Assembly: GCF_900187995.1 (NCBI RefSeq)
Contig: NZ_FZNZ01000015.1
Span: 1 to 64,000, forward strand
Source: Prevotella jejuni
GTDB taxonomy: Bacteria > Bacteroidota > Bacteroidia > Bacteroidales > Bacteroidaceae
Direction: 5' to 3'
DNA: 64,000 nt
The notes under the pieces were generated by a model. It did no database searches. It saw only the letters and a program-made list of their open reading frames with translations, and had not been told where the DNA came from. Below are positions 54,988-61,843 of this stretch, in pieces (within the stretch, counting starts at the first letter, position 1; the number at the start of each line of letters is the position of its first letter). The translations under genes and the position numbers were made by a program.

Positions 54988-55278
54988 ATGGAACAGGTAA
55001 GAGATTTGAACATGAAGGCTGACGATATGCAGATGGTGCTGTCTGCTGTCAGCGGAGTAAGCAAGAGAATTAAGGAAATGGCATAGACACACAAGCCACT
55101 CTTCGGAGATGAGCATTTCCTGACAGGCAAGGAAGTGTGCGAGCGGCTGTATATCAGCCCCCGCACCCTGCAGGACTATAGGGAAAGGAGGATTATCCCC
55201 TACACGCAGTTTGCAGGGAAGATACTTTATTAGGCTTCGGATTTGGAAAGGTTGTTGGAAGATAACTATAAGGAGTAG
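54988..55278 (+). pseudogene. Second helix-turn-helix gene with two in-frame stops
   Basis: Starting 12 bp after the first gene, the frame reads MEQVRDLNMKADDMQ, THKPLFGDEHFLTGKEVC, SPRTLQDYRERRIIPYTQFA and ASDLERLLEDNYKE. This is a well-conserved helix-turn-helix accessory protein of Bacteroidales mobile elements. TAG codons interrupt it at 55084-55086 and 55231-55233. Both are single-base changes from codons that relatives would have (Glu and Lys). Together with the first gene it marks the remains of a mobile element just upstream of the peptide cluster. Confidence 0.8.
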
Positions 55279-55338
55279 CAACATGTTATCTCCTGAATAT
55301 GTTATAAAATCTAAAATAATCAATAATGTGATTGATTA

Positions 55339-55354
55339 TTACACTTTTGTGTAG
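55339..55354. promoter_or_regulatory. Palindromic operator copy 1 (ThiF promoter)
   Basis: TTACACTTTTGTGTAG, one mismatch from TTACAC-N4-GTGTAA. It ends exactly 22 nt before the -7 box at 55377. Confidence 0.75.
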
Positions 55355-55376
55355 AGTATATATGCTTTATTACATC

Positions 55377-55384
55377 TACTTTTG
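55377..55384 (+). promoter_or_regulatory. -7 box of ThiF-like gene
   Basis: TACTTTTG, 20 bp before the ATG at 55405. Confidence 0.65.
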
Positions 55385-55404
55385 CCTAAAATCATTATTT
55401 TATT

Positions 55405-56154
55405 ATGGAAAAAAGATACAGCAGAAACAGGCTCTATGTGAGCGAAAGAGAACAAAGCATCATCAAGGATTATAAGATATTCCTTGGTGGTGCTGGTATT
55501 GGCAGCATTATCGCTGAATGCGCTTTAAGATTTGGTTTCGAACATATCACCATCGTTGATGGGGATAAGGTGGAGGAAAGCAACCTTAACAGACAGAACT
55601 ATACGGAGAATGACATTGGCAGATATAAAGCAGAATGTTTGGCTGAGCGTTTGCTAAATATCAATCCCAATGCGCAGATAGATTACCATACAGAGTTCCT
55701 TAACCTTGATAACATCGAAGAGATGCTGAATGGGCATAATGTAGCCATCAATGCATTGGACTTTAAGGACAAGACCCCATTCGTCTTTGATGAAATATGC
55801 AAAGAAAGAAAAATCCCAGTATTGCACCCATACAACTTTGGTTGGGCTGGCTTTGTTACGATTGTAGACCCATGGGGGCATTCTTTATCTGAACTGACTG
55901 AAGAGCCAAAGGGATTTGAATTAAAGGTGGCTGAATATGTAACCGGACACGGGGCTTTTTGGAATCAACCTAAAGAGTGGTTAGAAAAAATTGTAACCCA
56001 ATATAAAAAGGAAAACGAAATGCTCCCACCTCCACAACTGTCCATAGCATCATGGATTGCAGCAGGATTATGTACAACGGCAATGTACAATCTTGCTACG
56101 GGGAAACCTGTGAACTATTTTCCTAAGTTCTATCTCTCTTTGCTTTTGCCGTAA
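55405..56154 (+). CDS. ThiF/MoeB/E1-like adenylyltransferase
   Basis: A 249-residue E1-like enzyme. The Rossmann nucleotide loop GGAGIGS lies at 28-34, the ribose-binding Asp region VDGDKVEESNLNRQ at 51-64 carries the Arg finger (Arg63), and the later INALDFKDKTPFVFDE holds the catalytic region. It lacks the two CxxC zinc pairs of ThiF/MoeB. Such enzymes adenylate the C-terminus of a carrier protein or a peptide (as MccB does in microcin C7), or a small acid. Its promoter carries the same palindrome as the GNAT and peptide genes, so it belongs to the same regulon. Substrate is unknown. Confidence 0.85.
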   Translation: MEKRYSRNRLYVSEREQSIIKDYKIFLGGAGIGSIIAECALRFGFEHITIVDGDKVEESNLNRQNYTENDIGRYKAECLAERLLNINPNAQIDYHTEFLNLDNIEEMLNGHNVAINALDFKDKTPFVFDEICKERKIPVLHPYNFGWAGFVTIVDPWGHSLSELTEEPKGFELKVAEYVTGHGAFWNQPKEWLEKIVTQYKKENEMLPPPQLSIASWIAAGLCTTAMYNLATGKPVNYFPKFYLSLLLP

Positions 56155-56164
56155 GTTATTATTT

Positions 56165-56920
56165 TCAGAAGAGTTTGTTTAAGGTAGCTCTTGAAATAGC
56201 TTCGGTGATATTCGTCACGCCTAATTTGTCAAAGGCATGGCGTTTATAGGTTTTGATAGAATCTAACGAACGGCACATTCTGTTCGCAATTTCCGTCATG
56301 GTAAGCCCTGCTGCTGACAACCGTAGCACTTCAAGTTCTTCTTCTTTGAGTGATATTCCATCACATTCTTTCCACCGATGTCCTTCGAAAGAATATTTCC
56401 AATAGTTAAGATTACCCTTTTTGTGAAACTCTACATGTCCCACTGTTTTATGTGAAGATAGTGATACGACACACATACCAATCCATATCTTGCCTTCATC
56501 TGTCAATAGAATGGGAGTAAGCTGGTGATTAATCAACTTACTTTTTGTTCCACTCTTCAGGTGAAAATGATATGACATGGAACATTGGTATTTATCAACA
56601 TTGTCGAAAGTATCAAAGAACTTAAAACCACTTTTGTTCAACTCAACAAGCATTTTTAGTTCTTCCTCTGGTACATGCTCCAAGTAAAAGCTGTACCCTA
56701 ATTCCTTTACTTCCTTTGCCGTATGACCACAAAGAAACAATGGGTTGTCCGACACATAAAGAAATTCCTGCCTGTAATAGTCTATCAAGTAAACACTCTG
56801 ATAGGTAACACGAGCAAAAGCCTCTACGGTTTGCGCCAATGTAGAGAGTACATTGGAATCATAGTCAGGTGCGTTGCGCACGGTGTTCGATGCTATAAAG
56901 AAATCTTTTATGTCTGTCAT
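56165..56920 (-). CDS. PAS-LuxR transcription regulator
   Basis: A 251-residue regulator. The N-terminal half (about 20-165) reads like a PAS fold (VYLIDYYRQEFLYVSDNPLF, YSFYLEHVPEEELKML). The C-terminal 60 residues are a LuxR/GerE helix-turn-helix (LKEEELEVLRLSAAGLTMTE, SLDSIKTYKRHAFDKLGV). I start at the ATG at 56920, after a minus-strand -7 box at 56961-56968; the frame continues upstream to 56992. It lies between the ThiF and GNAT genes, facing back. It is the obvious candidate to bind the cluster palindromes. The signal sensed by its PAS-like half is unknown. Confidence 0.85.
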   Translation of the reverse strand: MTDIKDFFIASNTVRNAPDYDSNVLSTLAQTVEAFARVTYQSVYLIDYYRQEFLYVSDNPLFLCGHTAKEVKELGYSFYLEHVPEEELKMLVELNKSGFKFFDTFDNVDKYQCSMSYHFHLKSGTKSKLINHQLTPILLTDEGKIWIGMCVVSLSSHKTVGHVEFHKKGNLNYWKYSFEGHRWKECDGISLKEEELEVLRLSAAGLTMTEIANRMCRSLDSIKTYKRHAFDKLGVTNITEAISRATLNKLF

Positions 56921-56960
56921 ATATGCTAAACATGTTAAGGTTCTCTGATATATTTCACTA

Positions 56961-56968
56961 CAAAAGTA
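56961..56968 (-). promoter_or_regulatory. -7 box of LuxR gene
   Basis: Minus-strand TACTTTTG, 40 bp upstream of the ATG at 56920. The nearest palindrome (56998) is 29 nt away, not 22 as at the three plus-strand promoters. Confidence 0.5.
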
Positions 56969-56997
56969 CATTTTTAATGCGGAATACCGCAAAAAGA

Positions 56998-57013
56998 ATA
57001 CACAAAAGTGTAA
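56998..57013. promoter_or_regulatory. Palindromic operator copy 2
   Basis: ATACACAAAAGTGTAA, one mismatch. It lies 39 bp upstream of copy 3 and between the LuxR and GNAT promoters, so it could act on both. Confidence 0.75.
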
Positions 57014-57036
57014 AAAACAAAGAGAGAGATGCCAAA

Positions 57037-57052
57037 TTACACAAAAGTGTAA
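57037..57052. promoter_or_regulatory. Palindromic operator copy 3 (GNAT promoter)
   Basis: TTACACAAAAGTGTAA, a perfect inverted repeat. It ends exactly 22 nt before the -7 box at 57075. Confidence 0.8.
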
Positions 57053-57074
57053 TAGATGATATTCGCATAGGAAG

Positions 57075-57082
57075 TATTTTTG
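57075..57082 (+). promoter_or_regulatory. -7 box of GNAT gene
   Basis: TATTTTTG, 28 bp before the ATG at 57111. Confidence 0.6.
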
Positions 57083-57110
57083 CCGTATAAATCAAGAAAC
57101 AAAAAGCATT

Positions 57111-57740
57111 ATGGAAAAACAGATTGCAACATTTAAGGACTACGCTATCTTCATGGCAGACAAAACGAGTCTGTTGGAAATAGCACAGTTTGTGGTCAAG
57201 GAAAATTACTCTCATCACTTATCTTCATTTACAGAGGAAGAGATAAACAAAGATATCAAATCTGTGCTTGAAGAAGAGGAATATCTGTATGATAACAAAT
57301 CTCGCATCTATATTGCAAGGGACTATTTGGGGAAAATGATTGGCTGCATCAGGAGTTTTCATTGGGATAAACACAAGACTCTTCCTATTGAAAAAATATA
57401 TGGAATAAATCCACTGAATGCTATTCACCAGGAAAGTAAATATAGTTTTTGGCATATCGGACGCTTTGCCGTTGCAAAGGATTCGGGAATATCAACATTG
57501 ACATTGTTCAAGCGATTAATGGCATTAGCTGTAAAGCCGATAGTTGAGGACAAGTACAGCTATATGATTGCAGAGATTGACAGCAAACTATTGAAAGTAA
57601 TGAAGGTGTTGGGATTTGGTACACGTCAAATCGGAAAATCCATTGATTACCTGACATCTGAGACCGTTCCAGTATGCTCCAGTAAAAGAGGTGTTATGGG
57701 GTTCTTTTCCAAATATGGTGAACTTTGCAAGGTAGCATGA
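57111..57740 (+). CDS. GNAT acyltransferase, N-acyl amino acid synthase-like
   Basis: A 209-residue protein of the GNAT fold. The arrangement WHIGRFAVAKDSG (about 115-127), followed by a helix and YSYMIAEIDSKLLKVMKVLG, resembles FeeM-type N-acyl amino acid synthases and, more distantly, LuxI-type signal synthases, rather than plain acetyltransferases. It would join a fatty acyl group from acyl carrier protein to an amino acid or amine. Since it is paired with a LuxR-type regulator, the product may be a signal; equally it may acylate the peptide. Two palindromes 39 bp apart precede it, and another follows directly after its stop codon. Confidence 0.7.
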   Translation: MEKQIATFKDYAIFMADKTSLLEIAQFVVKENYSHHLSSFTEEEINKDIKSVLEEEEYLYDNKSRIYIARDYLGKMIGCIRSFHWDKHKTLPIEKIYGINPLNAIHQESKYSFWHIGRFAVAKDSGISTLTLFKRLMALAVKPIVEDKYSYMIAEIDSKLLKVMKVLGFGTRQIGKSIDYLTSETVPVCSSKRGVMGFFSKYGELCKVA

Positions 57741-57756
57741 TTACACTTTTGTGTAA
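57741..57756. promoter_or_regulatory. Palindromic operator copy 4
   Basis: TTACACTTTTGTGTAA, perfect, starting at the base after the GNAT stop codon and 39 bp upstream of copy 5. Confidence 0.8.
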
Positions 57757-57779
57757 TATTTCAGACAACAAATTCAGAA

Positions 57780-57795
57780 TTACACAAAAGTGTAA
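57780..57795. promoter_or_regulatory. Palindromic operator copy 5 (peptide promoter)
   Basis: TTACACAAAAGTGTAA, perfect. It ends exactly 22 nt before the -7 box at 57818. Confidence 0.8.
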
Positions 57796-57817
57796 CGATA
57801 TAATTTAGAGATATAAA

Positions 57818-57825
57818 TATATTTG
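57818..57825 (+). promoter_or_regulatory. -7 box of peptide operon
   Basis: TATATTTG, 163 bp before the peptide ATG at 57989, giving a long leader. Confidence 0.6.
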
Positions 57826-57883
57826 CAACAGAAATAATCAAGTCGACAAGATTATAAAACAGACCTAACTGGTTAAAGGAGCA

Positions 57884-57970
57884 ATGCCGGAAGCTATAGG
57901 ATGGCAAATTCAGACCAAACTGAACTTTAACATAAAGGAGCGGATACTGAAAAGCTATACGAGTAAGTAA
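57884..57970 (+). CDS. Possible 28-residue leader ORF
   Basis: ATG at 57884 follows AAAGGAG by 2 nt and opens a 28-codon frame (MPEAIGWQIQTKLNFNIK, then ERILKSYTSK) ending 18 bp before the peptide gene. It may be a translated leader that couples or tunes peptide synthesis, or an accident. There is no homology that I recognise. Confidence 0.3.
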   Translation: MPEAIGWQIQTKLNFNIKERILKSYTSK

Positions 57971-57988
57971 ATTGTAAAAGAAATAAAA

Positions 57989-58162
57989 ATGAAGAACAAT
58001 GAGATTGCATCTTATGATTCATTTGAAATTTTAAATTTCGATGAATTGGAAAACTTGTGCGGAGGTGAAAGATTTGGTGAGCAAGCAGAAGCAGGGAAAG
58101 CAGTCGGCTTCAAATGCTGTAACGGTAGCGGTAGCGGTTCTACCAGTGTGGAAAAAATATGA
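57989..58162 (+). CDS. RiPP precursor peptide with double-glycine leader
   Basis: A 57-residue frame. The leader (residues 1-26) is acidic, MKNNEIASYDSFEILNFDEL, and ends ENLCGG, the double-Gly cleavage site used by C39 exporters. The predicted core (31 residues) begins ERFGEQAEAGKAVG and contains FKCCNGSGSGST with two adjacent Cys residues, good targets for a radical SAM enzyme forming thioether or other crosslinks. It sits directly upstream of a radical SAM/SPASM gene, a receptor-like gene and a C39 ABC exporter. It has its own palindrome-bearing promoter and a hairpin after it. Leader, site and context are seen; the modification is inference. Confidence 0.75.
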   Translation: MKNNEIASYDSFEILNFDELENLCGGERFGEQAEAGKAVGFKCCNGSGSGSTSVEKI

Positions 58163-58179
58163 TATAGCAGATAGAAAAT

Positions 58180-58214
58180 GTATCCACCTACCTTTAGATA
58201 GGTGGATACTATTT
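58180..58214 (+). terminator. Attenuator-like hairpin between peptide and maturase
   Basis: A perfect 11-bp stem, GTATCCACCTA with TAGGTGGATAC, and an 8-nt loop, followed by TATTTATT. It ends 22 bp before the maturase ATG. Partial termination here would give much more peptide than enzyme, as in many RiPP operons. Confidence 0.65.
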
Positions 58215-58230
58215 ATTAAATATAAAGCAG

Positions 58231-59523
58231 ATGAGGAGTACAAGATACAAGGAACTTGAGGTTGAGGATAAGAAATTCATTTACAATGATTTGAGCATGT
58301 CTTTGATTTCGATGAAATCTTCTTCCGAAAAACTCGATAGTAAAAAGATGAAATCTATATTAGGTGCCCCTTGTATAGAAACAAAGGTTAACAACACAGA
58401 ACCCCATAGGGATATAAATAGAATTACTTTATGTGTTTCTAATAATTGCAATTTGAGATGTAAATATTGTTATGCACAAGGAGGTGATTATGGTGCCGTA
58501 AGATCTCTAATGACAATTGATACAGCAAAGAGTTTTATATCCTTTTGCAAAAGTAATTTTGATTCTATCAATAAAATTGTTTTTTTTGGAGGCGAACCTT
58601 TACTCAATGAGAAAGTTATTGATTTCGTATGTAAAGAAATAACCAATATGTACAGAGGGGAAAAACTCAAAACTCCAAAATTTTGCATTGTAACAAATGG
58701 AACTATCCTAAATCCCGTATTACTTGGGGTCATTAGGAAATATATTAGTAGTATAACCGTTAGCATAGATGGACCTGAAACTATACATAACTTTAATAGA
58801 ATACGTGCGAATGGAAAAGGAAGCTACAGCTCTGTTGTCAATTTCATTGCAGAAATTAAGAAAATAAAAACTATAGAGTTATCTTATGAAGCTACTTTTA
58901 CACAAAAAGCAATAAAAGAAGGCTTCGATCATATGAAATTAAAGCAGTATCTCAAAAGTTCTTTTGGAATTTCGGGTGCCATTGTTAATGATTCTCATTT
59001 AGATAAAGGTTATGCGTTATCTTATATTGATTCTATCACAAGAGAGCAAATGCGTGAAAGTGAATTTCGCTGTCTGCCCACTGAATTTTGGAACATTTTG
59101 GAGCACCTAATCAAGAAGAATAACAATCTTTTTTGCAACGTTGGCTTCAACAACATATCTGTTTCTGTAAACGGAGAAATATATGGTTGCCATCTATTAA
59201 ATGAGAAGTCCAATTGCAGTTTAGGTAACATTGCGGGTGCTAATTTATACACTGATATGCAAAAGTTCAAATATGCAATTAGTCATGTCAACAAGGAAAA
59301 CCAAGACTGTGTTAATTGTTGGTGCAGGAATCTATGTGGCGGCTGTACCGTAGAGTGTTTTTATGACGAGAAAAAAGGATGTTTTACTAATCGTCCCCAA
59401 AAGGAGTTTTGCGAGTTCCGTCAAGAATATATTAAGAAGATTTTGACATTACTGGTGGTTATAAGGACTGATGAACCTCTTTGGAGGCTATTGATTAACA
59501 GTTTAAACGGTAAAGAACTATGA
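58231..59523 (+). CDS. Radical SAM/SPASM peptide maturase
   Basis: A 430-residue radical SAM enzyme. The SAM-binding cluster motif CNLRCKYC sits at Cys73, Cys77 and Cys80. It is followed by the barrel with INKIVFFGGEPLLN and VSIDGPETIHNFNRIR. The C-terminal SPASM region holds many Cys (GCHLLNEKSNC, DCVNCWCRNLCGGCTVEC, GCFT, FCEF) for two further iron-sulfur clusters. The first 60 residues may include the leader-binding part. Base composition is markedly AT-richer than the genes before 49 kb, suggesting transfer. It overlaps the next gene by 4 bp (ATGA). It should install a crosslink on the peptide encoded just upstream. Confidence 0.9.
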   Translation: MRSTRYKELEVEDKKFIYNDLSMSLISMKSSSEKLDSKKMKSILGAPCIETKVNNTEPHRDINRITLCVSNNCNLRCKYCYAQGGDYGAVRSLMTIDTAKSFISFCKSNFDSINKIVFFGGEPLLNEKVIDFVCKEITNMYRGEKLKTPKFCIVTNGTILNPVLLGVIRKYISSITVSIDGPETIHNFNRIRANGKGSYSSVVNFIAEIKKIKTIELSYEATFTQKAIKEGFDHMKLKQYLKSSFGISGAIVNDSHLDKGYALSYIDSITREQMRESEFRCLPTEFWNILEHLIKKNNNLFCNVGFNNISVSVNGEIYGCHLLNEKSNCSLGNIAGANLYTDMQKFKYAISHVNKENQDCVNCWCRNLCGGCTVECFYDEKKGCFTNRPQKEFCEFRQEYIKKILTLLVVIRTDEPLWRLLINSLNGKEL

Positions 59524-61832
59524 GAAGAATACTTTTGATTTGTTTATTGTCACAGCTTGTTGTCCTATCTTACGCACAAAGCGTGATGGGCAAAGTAGTG
59601 GATACTCATCATGCTCCCATACCATTTGCCAATGTTGTGCTGCTCAACGCCAAGGATTCCACTTTCATGGCAGGGACTGTGACTAAGGAAGACGGCTCTT
59701 TTTCTTTGGAGACAGGGGGCTCTAACAATATTCTGAAAGTGTCGAGCATAGGATATGTGACAACACTGATAGCATTCAAAAGTGGTAATATCGGGGATAT
59801 AATATTGGATGAAGGCAACCGAACCCTTGCTGAGGTCATCGTGAAAGGTTCTTTACCACAATATAAGGCTGTTGCCGGTGGACTGAACATTGATATTCAC
59901 AACTCCTTACTGAAGGATGTGGGAACGGCAAACGATGTCGTCTCTATGCTGCCAGGCATTGAAGGTAATAACGGCAATTTCACGGTCTTTGCCAAAGGCA
60001 CACCTGAAATATACATCAACAACAGGAAGGTGCATAATGCCAGCGAACTCAAGTACTTGAAATCGAATGAGATAAAAAGTATAGACATCATCACGACACC
60101 GGGGGCAAGATACAACTCGGAAGTGGGTTCGGTCATTCGTATAAGTACCATTAAGAACACAAGCAGCGGCATCGGCGTGACAGCCTTCGGCCAAGGTGAG
60201 TATGCCCGGAAATGGACCACTTACGATGACGCTGCCATCAAGTATCATACAGGTGGTCTTGAAGTGACTGGGGCCTTATCTTTTACAAATGGCTATAATG
60301 CTGCGGATGCAACGATCACAGATGACTTTAAGAGCAATGGCAACCATATTAATATATTACAAGTGTGCCCTAATGATTTCTGGTATACTATCGCCGACGG
60401 GAAGATTGGGGCAAGCTATGACATCGGTGGGAACAACTTGATTGGGCTGTCCTACAAACTCGATGGCTCTATATACGAGGGAGGACACGCCAACACGCAA
60501 CAGACCATAACGAGAAACCAAGTATTGGAAGGCTATGTTGACCAGCAGATGACCATTCTTGAAAACGAAAACCCACAACACGAGGCAAATTTGTATTACC
60601 TGGGCAAAGTGGGGAAGCTTGGCATAGACCTAAATGGTACATGGGTGTGGAAGAAGTCTTCCCGCAACCAGATGTCGGCAGAAAGCAGCGAGGAATTAGA
60701 GGGCCGTCTCATCCATTCTTCAAGTACCAACAGGAACAGGATGTTGGCTGCAAAGCTCATCCTTACCTATCCCATATGGAAGGGAGAGGTAAGTGTCGGC
60801 AGTGAGGTGTCCCATACTAAAACACATGGGTTATACAACAATGTTGAGCAAATACTCACGTCATCGGATGACGAGATACGCGAGAGCAACACAGCCTTGT
60901 TTGCCGAGTACTGTGCTCCTTTTGGAAATTTCAATATCGTTGCTGGATTACGTTATGAGGATGTGAAATCCTACTACTATTCATTTGGGGAATTGCAGAC
61001 AGGACAGAGCCGTGATTATAACGATCTGTTCCCCAATGTCTCCATTGGCTGGCACCACAGGCTGGCCGAGGTGCAGTTCAGCTATGGGAAGCGCATAAGC
61101 AGGCCTAGTTATCAGTCGCTTAGCTCCAATGTGCAATATGACAACCGCTACGAGTATGAGGGAGGCAACCCGCTGCTGAGACCCACAATAATACATAACG
61201 TTGACTTGCTTTTTACTTATTCATGGCTTCATCTTGCAGCCGGGTACAATTACCGGAAAGATGCACGGTTCTCATTTGCAGATTTGTATCAGGAGGACTC
61301 TGAGATTACTATCTGGAGAAATAAGAATTTCGACAAACAGCAGTCGTTCAACGCCTCCATTACACTGTCGCCGAAATTCGGATTCTACAAGCCTTCACTC
61401 CTGTTAGGCTACTGGCAGCAGTTCCTTGATGTGAAACAATATGGGGTATCAGAAGATCTGAACAAGCCCTTGTGGAAGATGGATTTCCGCAACTGGTTTG
61501 AAATAAACAATACCTGCAAGGCAATGCTCTATTTGAGGTACAGGTCAGGCTATGATGATGGATTTACCAGAAACAAGCATTCGTTTAGCGTCAACCTCCG
61601 ATTGCAAAAGGATTTCCTACAGAAATCTCTGACCGTCTCACTATATGCCAACGACATATTCAAGCAGCAGCGCAACTGTTGGACGGGCTATTACAGTGTG
61701 GCTACTATGACTAAGGACTCGTACGGCTATACTAGGATCATTGGTATCTCTGTGTCTTACAATTTCAACAATACAGGAAAAGGCAAATACAAGGGAACAG
61801 GTGCCGGTAATGATGAAAAGTCAAGGTTGTAA
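59520..61832 (+). CDS. TonB-receptor-like outer-membrane beta-barrel protein
   Basis: A 770-residue outer-membrane protein. The signal peptide (about 1-19) is followed by a carboxypeptidase-regulatory-like domain (about 22-105, GKVVDTHHAPIPFANVVLLN). A plug-like region (about 110-225) has DVVSMLPGIEGNNGNF, VFAKGTPEIYINNRKV and IDIITTPGARY, and a large barrel follows. It matches the beta-barrel family often encoded in Bacteroidetes peptide clusters. Translationally coupled to the maturase and 11 bp before the exporter, it may carry the finished peptide across the outer membrane, act as its receptor, or give self-immunity. Confidence 0.85.
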   Translation: MRRILLICLLSQLVVLSYAQSVMGKVVDTHHAPIPFANVVLLNAKDSTFMAGTVTKEDGSFSLETGGSNNILKVSSIGYVTTLIAFKSGNIGDIILDEGNRTLAEVIVKGSLPQYKAVAGGLNIDIHNSLLKDVGTANDVVSMLPGIEGNNGNFTVFAKGTPEIYINNRKVHNASELKYLKSNEIKSIDIITTPGARYNSEVGSVIRISTIKNTSSGIGVTAFGQGEYARKWTTYDDAAIKYHTGGLEVTGALSFTNGYNAADATITDDFKSNGNHINILQVCPNDFWYTIADGKIGASYDIGGNNLIGLSYKLDGSIYEGGHANTQQTITRNQVLEGYVDQQMTILENENPQHEANLYYLGKVGKLGIDLNGTWVWKKSSRNQMSAESSEELEGRLIHSSSTNRNRMLAAKLILTYPIWKGEVSVGSEVSHTKTHGLYNNVEQILTSSDDEIRESNTALFAEYCAPFGNFNIVAGLRYEDVKSYYYSFGELQTGQSRDYNDLFPNVSIGWHHRLAEVQFSYGKRISRPSYQSLSSNVQYDNRYEYEGGNPLLRPTIIHNVDLLFTYSWLHLAAGYNYRKDARFSFADLYQEDSEITIWRNKNFDKQQSFNASITLSPKFGFYKPSLLLGYWQQFLDVKQYGVSEDLNKPLWKMDFRNWFEINNTCKAMLYLRYRSGYDDGFTRNKHSFSVNLRLQKDFLQKSLTVSLYANDIFKQQRNCWTGYYSVATMTKDSYGYTRIIGISVSYNFNNTGKGKYKGTGAGNDEKSRL

Positions 61833-61843
61833 AAGGCTTTAGC

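Noticed and set aside
54988..55278. TAG codons in the second helix-turn-helix gene (and at 53678) as sign of stop-codon reassignment
   Set aside because: The neighbouring first gene has a frameshift, the replaced residues would be Glu and Lys, not Gln, and intact genes nearby use TAG as a normal stop. Decay explains it better.
56998..57795. The TTACAC palindromes as terminators
   Set aside because: Six-bp arms with a 4-nt loop are too weak, T runs are absent, and the fixed 22-nt distance to -7 boxes points to operators.
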